DNA of 64,000 bases from Ficedula albicollis. Lineage: Eukaryota > Chordata > Aves > Passeriformes > Muscicapidae. This document shows positions 1 to 11,366 of the stretch, piece by piece. The DNA is taken from positions 14,508,558 through 14,572,557 of the forward strand of contig NC_021684.1 of assembly GCF_000247815.1 (NCBI RefSeq), read 5' to 3'. Both the position numbers and the translations under genes were made by a program. The notes beneath the pieces are model-generated. The model saw only the letters and a list, made by a program, of their open reading frames with translations. It had not been told where the DNA came from and ran no database searches. Position 1 is the stretch's first letter. Each line of letters starts with the position of its first letter.

Positions 1-1407
1 GCTCATCCATTAACTTATAGTGGATTTTACATGAGATTGCAAGGTATGTGCTAACACAGAAATTATTTTGGATGTAAAAGAGCCACAATTACCTTTGCTG
101 ATGAAGATTCTCTCTCCACCCCACAGGCTCTGCATCCCTCAGGTGTCACCAGATCCCAAGGGTTTGGACTCCCACAAACCTTCTCTTATCCTAAGCAAGC
201 AGCTGATCCTGGGATAATTGCTGGAGCTGTTAGCAAAGAGCATGGATGAGGAATATTACTGAAATAATGATAATAAATGGAGGCTTTCACTAATCCACAC
301 TGGGCAACAAGGCATTGCACTCCCAGAAAATGAGCCAGATGTTGATGTTGCTGTTTGCAACTGGGAAAAGTATGAGCATTTCAGCCCATCCTGGATTTTC
401 AAAAGAATGCACTTGCAGAAGAAAGTGGACCTTTTCCCCTAATTCTCTATGCATGAAGCTACCCAATACCTCATGGGCAACCTGGGTTTATCTTGTAAGT
501 AAATTATTCTAGACCAGGGCATCTGGAGATGAAGGCTGAAGTTGGATGAGCTGATGGAGTAACACAAACATGTGGCTGCAATGTGCAGGCCTGGCTGATG
601 TGGGGCTGGTTGGAGTGCTTGATTGCAAATATTTGTCACAGGACTCTACTCTGGGAAGGTCCATAATTAAATTCAAGTCAAAGTCCACAGGATCCTGTGC
701 AGTAGTCTGCCACCTGTTTTAATCAGATTGCAGCAGATAACAAACCCCCTTGTCTGGAGTGCAACCTGAGGGAAGAGTGGACTCATATCTGACAAAAAGA
801 CAAAGTGCAGGCTCGTGCTAAGTGACTGATCCACAGCAGCCCCTTGGGCCATGGGGGCTACTGGCTTTTTTCTTTAGAAATGGTTATTACTGCAACAAAA
901 GGTCATTTCTGGACCTTGGAAGGCTTCCTTAGCTAATCCACTTTGGCCTTCTAATACTCTAATACTTGTCCATGACTGTACTCACCTGTACTCACCTAAA
1001 TAAATTAGGATGAAATATTATACTGCACCTGAATCAACTGACTTCTTTTCTGGCAGCAAGAAACTCATTTTTCTGTGGCCCAATGTTTCCTGGCCAGTGC
1101 AATAATCACTGTATGTTTTAAGTTCAGATGAAGCAGCATTGTGGATCCCCTTGCTACCCAGTTTGTTTTATTCACTTCCCTTCACTCTCCCTAAAGTCGT
1201 CTTAAATGAGAGCCCCAAAACTCTCAACAATTCTTCTTGTGAGCCTGATTTACAGTTATGTATCCATGTAGGGCCCAAGACTATTTCTTTCTGTAAATAA
1301 TTATTTCAACCAATTTTTATTCCTATGTCCATGTACTGTCTGAAAAGCAAAATATCATGAAACACTGGGAGCTCTTTGGTTTATGATGGGTATTAAAGAA
1401 TAAAGGC
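1..1407. other. Unique noncoding DNA, no gene seen
   Basis: I see no recognisable exon, RNA gene or transposon here. Stop codons are frequent in all frames and the few open frames (for example 315-512 +) have no recognisable domain. The only local structure is a perfect 10-base unit (CTGTACTCAC) repeated at 976-985 and 986-995. Confidence 0.6.
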
Positions 1408-1470
1408 TGGGCCAAATAATCCAAGAAGGTGCCCTCCAACCTGGAGGTTGTTTTATGTTTCTATGAAAAC
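1408..1470 (+). mobile_element. Probable degraded CR1 LINE 3' end
   Basis: The stretch GGGCCAAATAATCCAAGAAG, followed by a GTGCCCTCCAACCTGGAGG-like segment and then TTTCTATGAAA, follows the order of the avian CR1 3' end: a 'gatgatc...aggtcccttccaacc' block and then the ATTCTATGAT tail. It reads in + orientation. The match is short and diverged, so a chance resemblance is possible. Confidence 0.4.
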
Positions 1471-1957
1471 AACTTACAAAACCCTTGTAAAACCAGAAAT
1501 GAGGATGACAGGTTTCTCTTTTACCCATTTCTACTAGCCTGAAAAGTATGTTGAACATAAGTTTGTTTCTATGCAATATACTTTTAAACCTAATTTTCAT
1601 TTTAAGATGCAGTAATTAACCACAAAATCACTACTGATTGGCATGGCAGCAGGCCTAGGTACCATGAGGACAAAGAGAACATCAGGGAATGCCATGAAAG
1701 ATTGGTTTTAAATTACACAAAGCTGCTAAAAATTTAATGCTTTAATTATATTAGCTCATAACACCAAGTGAGAAAAGAAAATGCTGCCATAGTGACAAGG
1801 TGCAACACCAGCACTTCTGCACTCCTTAATCACGTTTGTTAATTATGATGACACATGCTGATGAGGAACAATGGGCTGGGAACTGCTGGTCCAGCAGGCA
1901 GAGAGGCACTCACAGGGAAAAGCTGCAGAGAGGCAGAGGGGAGGGACCAGAAGAGAC
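1471..1957. other. Unique noncoding DNA before the GGGAAA array
   Basis: AT-rich sequence with no exon, RNA gene or repeat that I can recognise. The last 60 bases are purine-rich (GAGAGGCAGAGGGGAGGGA) and grade into the array, as often happens at the edge of a purine-rich microsatellite. Confidence 0.55.
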
Positions 1958-2243
1958 GGGAAAGGGACAGGGAAAGGGAAAGGGAAAGGGAAAGGGAAAG
2001 GGAAAGGGAAAGGGAAAGGGAAAGGGAAAGGGAAAGGGAAAGGGAAAGGGAAAGGGAAAGGGAAAGGGAAAGGGAAAGGGAAAGGGAAAGGGAAAGGGAA
2101 AGGGAAAGGGAAAGGGAAAGGGAAAGGGAAAGGGAAAGGGAAAGGGAAAGGGAAAGGGAAAGGGAAAGGGAAAGGGAAAGGGAAAGGGAAAGGGAAAGGG
2201 AAAGGGAAAGGGAAAGGGAAAGGGAAAGGGAAAGGGAAAGGGA
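1958..2243 (+). repeat. (GGGAAA)n hexamer array, about 47 units
   Basis: The unit GGGAAA repeats without a break from 1970 to 2243 (274 bases). Two leading units at 1958-1969 carry a single change (GGGACA). The + strand is wholly purine. This allows intramolecular triplex (H-DNA), and G3-N3-G3 spacing allows G-quadruplexes with 3-base loops. All six frames stay open, giving GKGKGK, RERERE and PFPFPF type products. These are a by-product of the repeat and not genes. Confidence 0.97.
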
Positions 2244-3937
2244 TGCTTATTGTGGATGCTGCACAGGCAGAGCATGGAAGTCCCCCACTTACAGTCAGCA
2301 TGGGAGAGCTGCTATGTTCCCACCTGCCATGTTCCCACCTGCCTGTTTTTGGGGTGACCAAGGTGTGTGCACAATACACAGGGGAAACCCAGTTTTTGCC
2401 CAGTCCTTATTCAGGCTGTTCCATGCACCCACTGTGTGTTTGGGCATCACAGGAGACAAAGCTCCAGCACAGGGGTGCACCCAACTCTGCCCCACTGCTG
2501 TGGGGAGAGCCCTGCTGCCCTGCACACCCCAGGGACCTCACAGGGACACCTTCTGCAAGTACTTGGGATGATACTGGGAAAGATGCTGCAGAGTAATACG
2601 TACCTGGAATCCTCACATTTGTATTTCACACTCCTCCATACACTCATACAGACCTTTTCCCAATTAGCTTCACTTCTGTCTTGACAGAACCAAGACAGCA
2701 GGAAATACCCTGAATGTCAGGGGCTTAAAATATAACCTCTTCAGAGCATGGTTGGATTCTGACCACAGCTGAAATAGCTAAATGATATTTTAAAGGAGAG
2801 AAATAATATAACAACAGATAGATAATAACAAATGTAAAGTTCGTCATAATTGAAAACACAATTTACCTTCTTATCCAGAGTGAATATAAGCTTGTATTTG
2901 GTTCTTTGCCATTAATGTTCTGCCAGTTAATGTACTGGTGTAAAATTATCAACCCTCCCATCAATATACTAGTGGTTCTCTGAGTGTTTGGAGATACACA
3001 CTGACCCCTCGACCCACAACTTGCCCCTCAATTTATCAAACCGTGACAGCCAAGGCTCTGCCTATTGAATAAAGATGGAGCCACTAAAGGGAGCTCTGCA
3101 GATGCTGTTTGCAACAGAAAAAAATAAATAGCTGCAGCTTTGATCTGAGCAGTTACCCTGTGCACAGCACAGTCGTTAATTAGATCTAATGGCAAGATGC
3201 TGCAGACAGATTTGTTAGAAACTTTTTAACAAAGTTTGGGAGCCCAGTGCTGGTAATTTTGTGTAGGGGGCTGGACAGCTCCTGGAAATATCTAACATAT
3301 TCCTGAGATCTACTGAAATATCATGGTTCTGGCTGTGCCATGTGCTGAGCACTGCTGAGCACACCTCAGACCATCAGCAGCCCTGCCTGGCTCTGCCCCA
3401 GGCAGCTGCAGCTCCCTTCTGGGTCAGGAGCACCCTCCCTTATCCACCTGTTATAGTGAATGTCCAGGTCAGACAGGTCATCTGTGGAGAAATAAGCACA
3501 AAGGTCATTTACCTAAAGTCTCTAATACTCCCCATTCTTGTAATGTGTGTTGTGCAAAAGGAAATCAAGGGGTGAGTCATTTACAGAAGTGTAGTGTCTA
3601 CATGCAAATATTTTAGAAAATATGAAGGGTTTTGTTGCTTTGCATATCTTCCCATGTTTTCAGCATATTTTGCTGATGTACACATTTCTTGGGATGGAAA
3701 TTTTGGTCCTTTCAGAAAATGATGGGCCCCCTTCCTCAAATCTATTTTAAAACTGGGGATCACTCAAAAACCCTGCAATTTTTGAATTAGGTGCTAATTT
3801 TCAGCTATGTTAATATCTTCTGCAATGTTAGCTTTTTCTTTCTCCTTATACCCATACAAAGACTTTTAAATTTTCTACCTAAAGAAAATGATGTGCAGCA
3901 TGTTTGGATGTGGGACATTTGATTCTACTTTGGGTAG
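2244..3937. other. Unique noncoding DNA, no gene seen
   Basis: No exon, RNA gene or transposon is recognised in this stretch. Small direct duplications occur at about 2313-2342 (a 15-base unit, ATGTTCCCACCTGCC, twice) and 3343-3362 (a 10-base unit, TGCTGAGCAC, twice). Open frames that run rightward out of the GGGAAA array end here without any domain. Confidence 0.55.
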
Positions 3938-3998
3938 ATCACAGAATCATAGAATTGTTTGGGTTTGAAGGGACTTTAGAGACAGCTATTCCCTCTCC
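3938..3998 (-). mobile_element. CR1 LINE 3'-end fragment
   Basis: The + strand reads ATCACAGAATCATAGAATTG, then TTTGGGTTTGAAGGGACTTT. This is the reverse complement of the avian CR1 3' terminus: the AAGGTCCCTTCCAACCCAAACCATT-like block followed by the ATTCTATGATTCTGTGAT tail. Only about 60 bases are clear, so this is a severely 5'-truncated insertion. CR1 is the main LINE of birds and supports an avian origin. Confidence 0.87.
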
Positions 3999-4651
3999 TC
4001 TGGCCTCAGGCAGCAGCAGGCACAGCTGTGACAGAGATGGAGGAGGATGAGCTTTACCTGCAGGGCAGCACTTGTGCCCTTATCCTCAGCAGTGGCAAAA
4101 AACCCATCATAATGGGGACCTCCATTAATGTAAGTGCTCATAAGATAATTAACAGCAAAAAAACCCCAGTGGACAAATTGTTCCAAAGGAAAGAGACAGA
4201 GAGGGGAGCTGTCATCTGTCAATTAGGAAAATACCCTGTTATATGCAGGCTTGTAGTTTTCAAAGCAAGGCAGAAAGAGCCAGGAAACCACCACAGCAGC
4301 ATAAAGGTGGTGCAGATGTTAACTGCAATGTTAGTAGCTGTGTGAGTAAACTTCAAATATGAGATATTGTTACTGTAACTAGGAATTCTTGGAATCCCTA
4401 CAGTAAATGGAAACAGACTTGTGGAAGTTAGGAGATTTCATAATTGAGAAAAAAAAGAACTTAATAAAAAGCCCAGATGGGTTGGTGGCATCTTTGGAGT
4501 GAAGAGCTGTGCTTCCCAATTTTTACAAGTGCTTAGAAAATTGCAACAGGAGTAGTTCTTGCAAAATAAAAACATCTACTGATAAAATAGCTTGCAAACT
4601 GTGTATTTACACAGAAACTAGGGCCAAAATTTTCACAAAACTAACAGTGAG
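3999..4651. other. Unique noncoding DNA, no gene seen
   Basis: No exon or RNA gene is recognised. The + strand open frame at 4028-4345 begins just inside the degraded CR1 flank and has no recognisable domain, so I do not call it a gene. Confidence 0.5.
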
Positions 4652-4829
4652 AACAAAGAGATTTCCATTTAGAGTGCTGCCATAACATCCCTTGCTCACA
4701 AGTGCTGTGTAGAACATTAAAAAGAATAACAAAGAGATTTCCATTTAGAGTGCTGCCATAACATCCCTTGCTCACAAGTGCTGTGTAGAACAATAAAAAG
4801 AATGCTGTGTAGAACATTAAAAAGAATAA
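4652..4829 (+). repeat. Tandem duplication, 76-bp unit, plus a partial third copy
   Basis: Copy 1 is 4652-4727 and copy 2 is 4728-4803. They are identical apart from a T/A change near the end (AGAACATTAAAA versus AGAACAATAAAA). A third, partial copy of the last ~27 bases (TGCTGTGTAGAACATTAAAA...) follows at about 4803-4829. Because the partial copy carries the T version found in copy 1, the arrangement records at least two slippage or template-switch events. Confidence 0.95.
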
Positions 4830-7800
4830 AGTTTGCATGTTTAAAGACAGACAACCTTACATTTCTCCTGAAATTCAGATGATGTAAGATCCCCCATCTG
4901 CTTAGCAATGGCCTGTATTGCCTTGAATTGACAAAGGTGTGTGGTCCATGAGATGGGAATCCCCTCTGGGGGTCAGGCTGTCTGCTAAGCTCAGGGCAAG
5001 GACATGGAAGAGTGGCCCAGCACCCCGACCCTGTGACATGGTCCCATATCTCACACACCCTCCTCCCTCACTTCTCTTTCAGATAAAGAAATAAAACATG
5101 AGCCAGGTCATAGAGAGTCTCAATCACATGCAAAATGTGCGTCTGGAATAAAAATCCCAGTTTTTTAATAATTATTGTACTTAAAGCCCTACCCAAACAT
5201 TATTGCCAGGAAGGACAGGTCATGCCTGGACTCCAGCACCTTATAGCCTGGGCATTTATTTACTTCTGGACGGTGTCTGCTGTGTCTTCTGGTTCTCTTG
5301 TGTCTCTGAGATAATGCCCAGTGCAGCCAGTTGGTCTGAGAAGGGGAGCCAGGGCTGGTGGCTGGGAGCCATCTGGGTGCATGGATATCAGTAATGCTGC
5401 TCATGTCCCAGGGTGATTAAGGCATAGACAATAATTAGCCAGATTCACTGCTTTTGGGGACGTGGCAGCTGCCAGCAGGGGGGTGCAGACTGTGCAAACC
5501 TGAGAGCATCACCAGAGCTCTGTCTCACACCCAGCACCTGCAGGGACCAAATTCTTTTTCCCGGGAAGATGCAAACTTGGACAGAGCTGGGCAGTGAAAA
5601 ATCAGCCTCTGGAAAACATTCCCTCTCTTCTCAGCCTCTTCTACGAGAAACGCCCCCCAGTCCCACTGTGGCTGCCTGTAAATTCGGCAGAGCTGGGCTG
5701 TGTGCTCCAGGGCAGCCTGCAGGAGCAGCAGCAGGAGCGAGGATGTCGCACAGCTGAGCTGGCAGCAGCTCCCAGTGTGTGACTGCGGGAACAGGGGAGG
5801 GCACAGCCTGGGTCCTGCCCAAAGCCAGGCTGCTCTCGGCTTCAGACACATCTCCCCGTGACTGCTCTCTGGCTAAACCCGCCATTCTCACCAGCTAAAT
5901 CTCTCTCCTGCACATCTTAACACATCTGAGCTCCAAGAGGCTTACCACACTGCTAAATTAATGCCAGAAAAACAGCTTTTCACCTGCCGTCATATTTAAC
6001 CTCTCCTTCTCCTAAAAACATTCCCTGAAAATGTGTAAGAGCAGGAACCTTCTAAGATATTTGTTAAGTGTAAAATACTGAAGTGACTTAATGATGCCTT
6101 TATCTTTTCTCCTTTTCTTCTCAGATACGTTCCAGGCTGTGCCCATTGTATCAGCCTTTCAAAGATGCAGCCAAGCTGGTGCTGTTTCACACATGAAGCT
6201 GTCACACCTTCATCTTGTCAAGTGCAATCATCCAGTTAGGGGGGAATGTTTCTCCTAGATGCTGGTGACAGGTGCCAAAGTCCCCTTGGGTTTGAAAAGT
6301 CCCATTGGGTGCTGTGTGATCCTGTGTTACATAAACTTCTGCCCTGACCTACACCTTGGCCATCAGCTTGTGGAGGTGCTGAGTGCCTGAGCATCACACA
6401 GGCTGGGGATAAGCCTTGGTTGTCTTGCATGGCTCAGCAGTGTCAGCAGCAATGGGCAAACTGCTTCTCTCTTCCATCCTTCATTAGAATATATTTCCTT
6501 TTTATTACCCTTCCAAGCAGCTCTCATCATCTCAGACATCCTCATCATTTCTCAGAGTATTTTTAATGCTTCTCCCCGAGTTCCCTTCAGTTGTCTTTCA
6601 CATGTCACAGCTCATATGGCTGGGGCTCATTGTGGTGCCGTGTCTGTCTATTTGCTTCCTAAATCCCTGCAGATTCTTGGGGTGGTATTTCAGTATTTCT
6701 GAGTTGTCTGCTGTTTGTACTGTAATGTTTGTACTGTTTTATATGAAAATATGCCGGTCTTGAGATCTGTCAAGAACAAGATGGCAACAAGTTAAACAGC
6801 TTCCCATACTTGGGATAGCAACATCAACACATGAAGAACCAAGTATTCAGAGAGTTTTGGGACATGAAATTCCAAAGAAACAGAGAAAGTAGCCAAAAGT
6901 AGTGTTCTGTAACATTATAGGCTGCTCAAATGTGCCTGTATGTGGGTTATTGCATAACAGCTCTTTTCCTGTGAAACTCCCCACTTGAGCTTGTTGAATA
7001 CCTGCATACATCAATAAATACATCAAAATTAAAACAAATTAAAATACCACAAATGAATTGTGCTCCAAGTGGAGTAAATGTATTTCTTTCATAACTGAAC
7101 CAAATCTGTATTTTCTGAACCTTCTTATTTAATTTGCATTCTGGTAAATAAACAAACAAAAAATTAGTTTGCAGATGTGAGAGACTGACCCTCTCCTCAA
7201 CTTCTGGTTCCTTCTACTTCCCACTAACAAATCACTGCCTAAAATCAATGCAGTCTCTTTATGGACAAAGAATTTCCCCTTTATTTCAAATATTACTGCA
7301 CTTCAAAGAAAGAAATAATATCAACTCTTCAGAAGTCTGCTGCTCTGGATTTCTTTGTAAAAACTGGGCTTTCTTAGAAGGTATTTTAGCTTGTGCTTTG
7401 TGCAAAGCAGGCACAAGAGTCTCTTTGATAGCAACACTTTCCATGAAGGCAGCAACCTCCTACCAAAAAAACCCAGAAGGGGAGACCTGGCTTTCCTGGA
7501 GACAAGCCCAGGGCAAACCTCTGCAGTGCTCTGGAGCAGAACCATTCCCTCATCCCTATCAAGGGTCCTGCAGTTACTCAGCCAGGGCAAATCAAACACA
7601 CTGTCTTGAAACCAAGCTGCCTTCTTTGAAATAAGGTGTGAACCTCTCCTTGACAAGAGAATTTTCTTGGAAACTTTGGCAGGTTTCTAAGCAAAAAATA
7701 CTTTCTCTTTTCTCTCTGGGCACATGTAGACTTTCACTGCACTGTGCTTTCAGAGAACAAAAGGAGCCTACCTCAAAATTCTGATGAGTGTCAAGAGGTA

Positions 7801-7971
7801 ATTCCTGACTGATGAGGGAGCAGAAGGAAACAAACCAAAACAGAGCAGAGAAATGGTCACACTGGTGCTTTTTATCTAAGCATGCTATTGATTAAGCAAT
7901 GCTTAGACAAGATTTGAGCTTACGTTGTCTTGCATTTTTTAGCAATGGTTCATTAAAATAGTGAGAAAAGC
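4830..7971. other. Unique noncoding DNA, no gene seen
   Basis: About 3.1 kb without any recognisable exon, RNA gene or transposon. Part of it (about 5450-5880) is GC-richer and carries several overlapping open frames on both strands (5525-5851 -, 5569-5757 +, 5631-5891 -). None has a domain, a repeated motif or a convincing splice context, so I do not call a gene. A minor 14-base near-duplication (GTTTGTACTGT twice) lies near 6713-6741. Confidence 0.5.
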
Positions 7972-8384
7972 ACATTCTTGCATGAAACTCTCAAAGCCCT
8001 GAAAGCATTGCATGCCATAGGTTGAGGGAAGGAAAGTTTGTGCAAGCTCTGAACGCATTAGAGCATGAAACTCTCATGTTGTTAAACTCAGTACAATGTT
8101 ATTACAAATAGTTGAAAAATGTGCAGATATTTGAATGGTGTTGGTAGAGAGAATTCTAAAATACTCCACTGTTACTTTTTGACATTCTTGCATGAAACTC
8201 TCAAAGCCCTGAAAGCATTGCATGCCATAGGTTGAGGGAAGGAAAGTTTGTGCAAGCTCTGAACGCATTAGAGCATGAAACTCTCATGTTGTTAAACTCA
8301 GTACAATGTTATTACAAATAGTTGAAAAATGTGCAGATATTTGAATGGTGTTGGTAGAGAGAATTCTAAAATACTCCACTGTTA
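7972..8384 (+). repeat. Tandem duplication, 210-bp period
   Basis: Copy 1 (7972-8174) and copy 2 (8182-8384) appear identical by eye over about 203 bases, separated by a 7-base spacer (CTTTTTG). Copy 2 runs directly into an AT-rich palindrome. A further fragment of the unit's last ~18 bases (AATTCTAAAATACTCCAC) reappears at about 8483-8500 on the far side of that palindrome. This suggests the palindrome interrupted or seeded a third copy. Confidence 0.95.
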
Positions 8385-8484
8385 TATATATATATATAAT
8401 TCTAAATTAGAATTATAATTCTATAATTAGAATTATTATTAGAATTAATTATAATTCTAAATCTAGAATTATATATATATATAA
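8385..8484. repeat. AT-rich inverted repeat / cruciform-prone hairpin
   Basis: The left arm, about 8385-8405 (TATATATATATAATTCTA), is the reverse complement of the right arm, about 8463-8483 (TAGAATTATATATATATATA). The loop between them is itself made of smaller palindromes of the form AATTATAATTCTA / TAGAATTATTA. Nothing here looks transcribed. The structure sits at the end of the 210-bp tandem duplication and may have caused replication slippage. Confidence 0.85.
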
Positions 8485-8500
8485 TTCTAAAATACTCCAC

Positions 8501-8900
8501 AATACTACACTCAGCTGCTTCTAAGCATAATCAAAATCCATGGGACAGTACTGAATGTGATAGGGTACTTAACAAATAAGCATTTATATAATGATGAATG
8601 TGCCTGGAAATGCAGGACTTCATATTCAGGTAATTAACACAGGCACATCAAAAGAAGAGCCCAATGTCAAGCTGACAGGAGCCCCTCACTGGCATCAGCC
8701 ACACAAGGTTGTGGTTGGCATTTTGCCTCCTAGAGGGCAGGTCTTTCTAGGAACATTTTGAAGAAGGAAAGTTGCAGCAACTAAAGGAAGCCACCAGCAC
8801 TGGCAGAGTTGGTGACAGGGAGGCTTATAGAAGCTTCTATGAATGCTAAAAATTTTAAAGGTTTCTATTCAGTTAACAATTTCTACATATTTAATTGAGG
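8501..8900. other. Unique noncoding DNA, no gene seen
   Basis: About 400 bases between the AT-rich palindrome and the GGGATA array. I see no exon, RNA gene or transposon. The sequence is ordinary in composition and becomes AT-rich in the last 60 bases. Confidence 0.5.
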
Positions 8901-9178
8901 TAGGGATAGGGATAGGGATAGGGATAGGGATAGGGATAGGGATAGGGATAGGGATAGGGATAGGGATAGGGATAGGGATAGGGATAGGGATAGGGATAGG
9001 GATAGGGATAGGGATAGGGATAGGGATAGGGATAGGGATAGGGATAGGGATAGGGATAGGGATAGGGATAGGGATAGGGATAGGGATAGGGATAGGGATA
9101 GGGATAGGGATAGGGATAGGGATAGGGATAGGGATAGGGATAGGGATAGGGATAGGGATAGGGATAGGGATAGGGATA
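8901..9178 (+). repeat. (TAGGGA)n hexamer array, about 46 units
   Basis: The unit TAGGGA (equivalently GGGATA) repeats perfectly for 278 bases. It differs by one base from a rotation of the vertebrate telomere unit (TAGGGT), but it is not the telomere repeat. GGG runs every 6 bases with 3-base loops allow G-quadruplexes on the + strand. Frames through it encode GIGIGI (+) and PIPIPI (-), which are repeat artefacts. Confidence 0.97.
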
Positions 9179-11070
9179 ATACAGCCTTTTTTATTAAACA
9201 CTCTGGAAGAGCTCAAGTTCCCCTTGATGGAATTTACCTGAAATCTGCTCTCATAAAAATCACCCCTCCACAGATCCCTCCAGTCTTGGGTGTGCTACCC
9301 CAGAGCATTATAAGCCAGTCAGAGACCTGGAATAACACAGGACCAGCTACTTTTCAAAATGTCTTAATTTCCATGTCAGCCTCAGTTACGCTACCGAGAA
9401 AATCGTGTAAAAAATGTAAAATAATCCTTTGTTTCTGAGGCAAAGGCAGAGGAAATGGAAAAAGATTATTATTAAGACTTTCTTTCAAAGGGGTGTCCCC
9501 TGCTAGCTCTCTCAAACCCAGAGAAAAATCAAAATGACTGATGAAATGAATATGTATGGCTGGTTCTGTGTTGCACTGATAAGAGCTCTCCAGCTTTGCT
9601 GGCAGCACCATCCGGCCTCACTCCCTGCTCCCTGCACCCTTTCTCTTCCCAGAGGCAGCACCCAGCCAGTGGGAGCTGCCTGCACGGTGAGGAGGAGTGG
9701 GAGGAGGAAGGAGCAGAGCCAGCATCACCCTCGCAGGGGCTTTGGGTTTTGGAAGCCCCCAGGCACTGCTCTTGTAGCAGGATGAGGACACAGCTGTGCT
9801 TATCCCTCTGTGGAGACTTTCTCCTCTCAGCCCCACTGCTTGAAGGGAGGGAGGCACAGAGGGACCTGAAGAGCAAGGTAATGGTCTCAGTGCCAGCACA
9901 ATGGGCATCTGCAGGCTCCACAGTGTCCCCACAGCCAGGGATGGAATTGAGGAGTCTGCAAGAGGCACTCGCTCTACCCCTTCAGCCTCAGCAATGTCAC
10001 TGTCCTAGAAAGCTAATCAACCAAGAATTGCTCTTTTGTATTTAATGTACAACTGCTTATTTTTGCCAGTTATCCTAATTTCTCATTTACCCCTGCCCCT
10101 CAGGGCTTGCAAACTGCCAAGGACCTCCCTGTTGGACACACAGTCCCACGGCCAGCAAAGCCTTCAGGTCTCAGCATCACTCAGAGCTGTGCTCGGTGGG
10201 GCCAAGGGAGGTGACATGCCATGCTGTGCCCCTCTGTGCCACACTGCTTGTCACCAACCACATCACCTGCTGAGGCAGAGAGCTGTGCTCTGAGCTAAGT
10301 AGGTCCCACAGGCACTGTGCCACTTACAGCTGGGGCTTCTGGGCAAGGTCCTTCCCTTAAACACTGTACACAGCCTTTGTTTTTTGTGACAAAAGCAGCT
10401 GAGTTTTCATTGGCCTTTCTCTTACACCCCCAGCATCACACTATCCCCACCCAGGACATCTCTGAGATCAGGGCTCACCAGTGTCCCATGTTAGGATTAC
10501 AAGACACTCTCTGCTGCTGCATCCTTGGTTCCCATTTCTGTCATACATACTTTATGTCCCTCAGCCTATTAGCAATGGATAGAGAGCAATCAGTTCCAAA
10601 TAATATGCCCTTGACTTACAGCAGAAGTGCTCATTAAAAGCATTACCTGGTGTTTTGATTCTACTTGTTTATGTCCCATATATATTCCCCAGTGGTCAGA
10701 TTTTCTTTGTAGTGAAAATGCCTCAAGCTTTCTTTCTTTGCTAAACTTCAGAACCTTACACTGTTTTCAAAGGCTGTGAATATATGGAACAGGCTCAAGC
10801 CTCCACTGCTCTTTGAGAAGCAATATCTTTACTGTCTCTTTAGCCTGCTGTTGTGCTAAGAAGATGCTGGTTGCTCACATTTAACTAACTTTTAGAAATC
10901 ATCATCCAGTTTTCACATAATCACGTCTTAACTACCATAACAAATAATAATGTCTCCTGGGAACACCATCACAAAGCAACTTGTGGATGTACAAATCTGT
11001 TAAACATGCCACACTTCACTTGTATTACAAATCAACTTTGTATTTGTCTGAATGAGATATAGAGTCCGAA
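9179..11070. other. Unique noncoding DNA, no gene seen
   Basis: About 1.9 kb with no recognisable exon or RNA gene. The part near 9590-10300 is C-rich on the + strand and holds several overlapping open frames (for example 9596-10045 + and 9529-9921 -). These lack any domain and contradict one another, so they are treated as chance. Confidence 0.5.
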
Positions 11071-11366
11071 AATCACATAATCATGGAATTGGGTTTGGGT
11101 TAGAAGGAGCCTTAAGGATCTTTTTGCTCCAACTCCTCTGCCTTGGGTAGGGACAGCTTCCAATAGACCAAGTTGCTCCAGCCCTGTCCCTGGCCTTGAA
11201 CAATTCAGGGAATGGGGGGTATCCTCAGCTTCTATGGGCAGCCTATGCCAGAGCCTCATGACATTCACTGTGAAGAATTTCCTTGTAACATCTAATCTAA
11301 ATCTCTCCTGATTTAGTTTACAACTGTTCCACCTTGTTCTATCACTATCTGCCCTTGAAAAGGTCA
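11071..11366 (-). mobile_element. CR1 LINE 3' fragment with remnant of ORF2 end
   Basis: This is the clearest transposon in the window, a 5'-truncated CR1 in reverse orientation of about 296 bases. On the + strand it begins with the inverted 3' terminus (AATCACATAATCATGGAATT). It continues through CR1 landmarks: the AAGGAGCCTTAAGGATC block, a GGGTAGGGACAGCTTCCAA segment, and CTGTTCCACCTTGTTCTATC. On the - strand the open frame at 11032-11367 includes RLDVTRKFFTVNVMRLWHRL. This resembles the last residues of the CR1 reverse-transcriptase ORF, whose usual sequence ends in an RxDIRKxFFT...WNRLP pattern. The element is truncated far downstream of the catalytic domains and cannot be active. Confidence 0.93.

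Noticed and set aside
1836..2596. Long open frames with GKGKGK, RERERE and PFPFPF runs
   Set aside because: They follow from the GGGAAA hexamer, which leaves all frames open. No start context, domain or conserved flank supports a protein.
8901..9178. Interstitial telomere repeat
   Set aside because: The unit is TAGGGA, not a rotation of TTAGGG, and no TTAGGG units are mixed in.
8843..9241. GIGIGI and PIPIPI open frames
   Set aside because: Translation of the TAGGGA hexamer on the two strands; not a gene.
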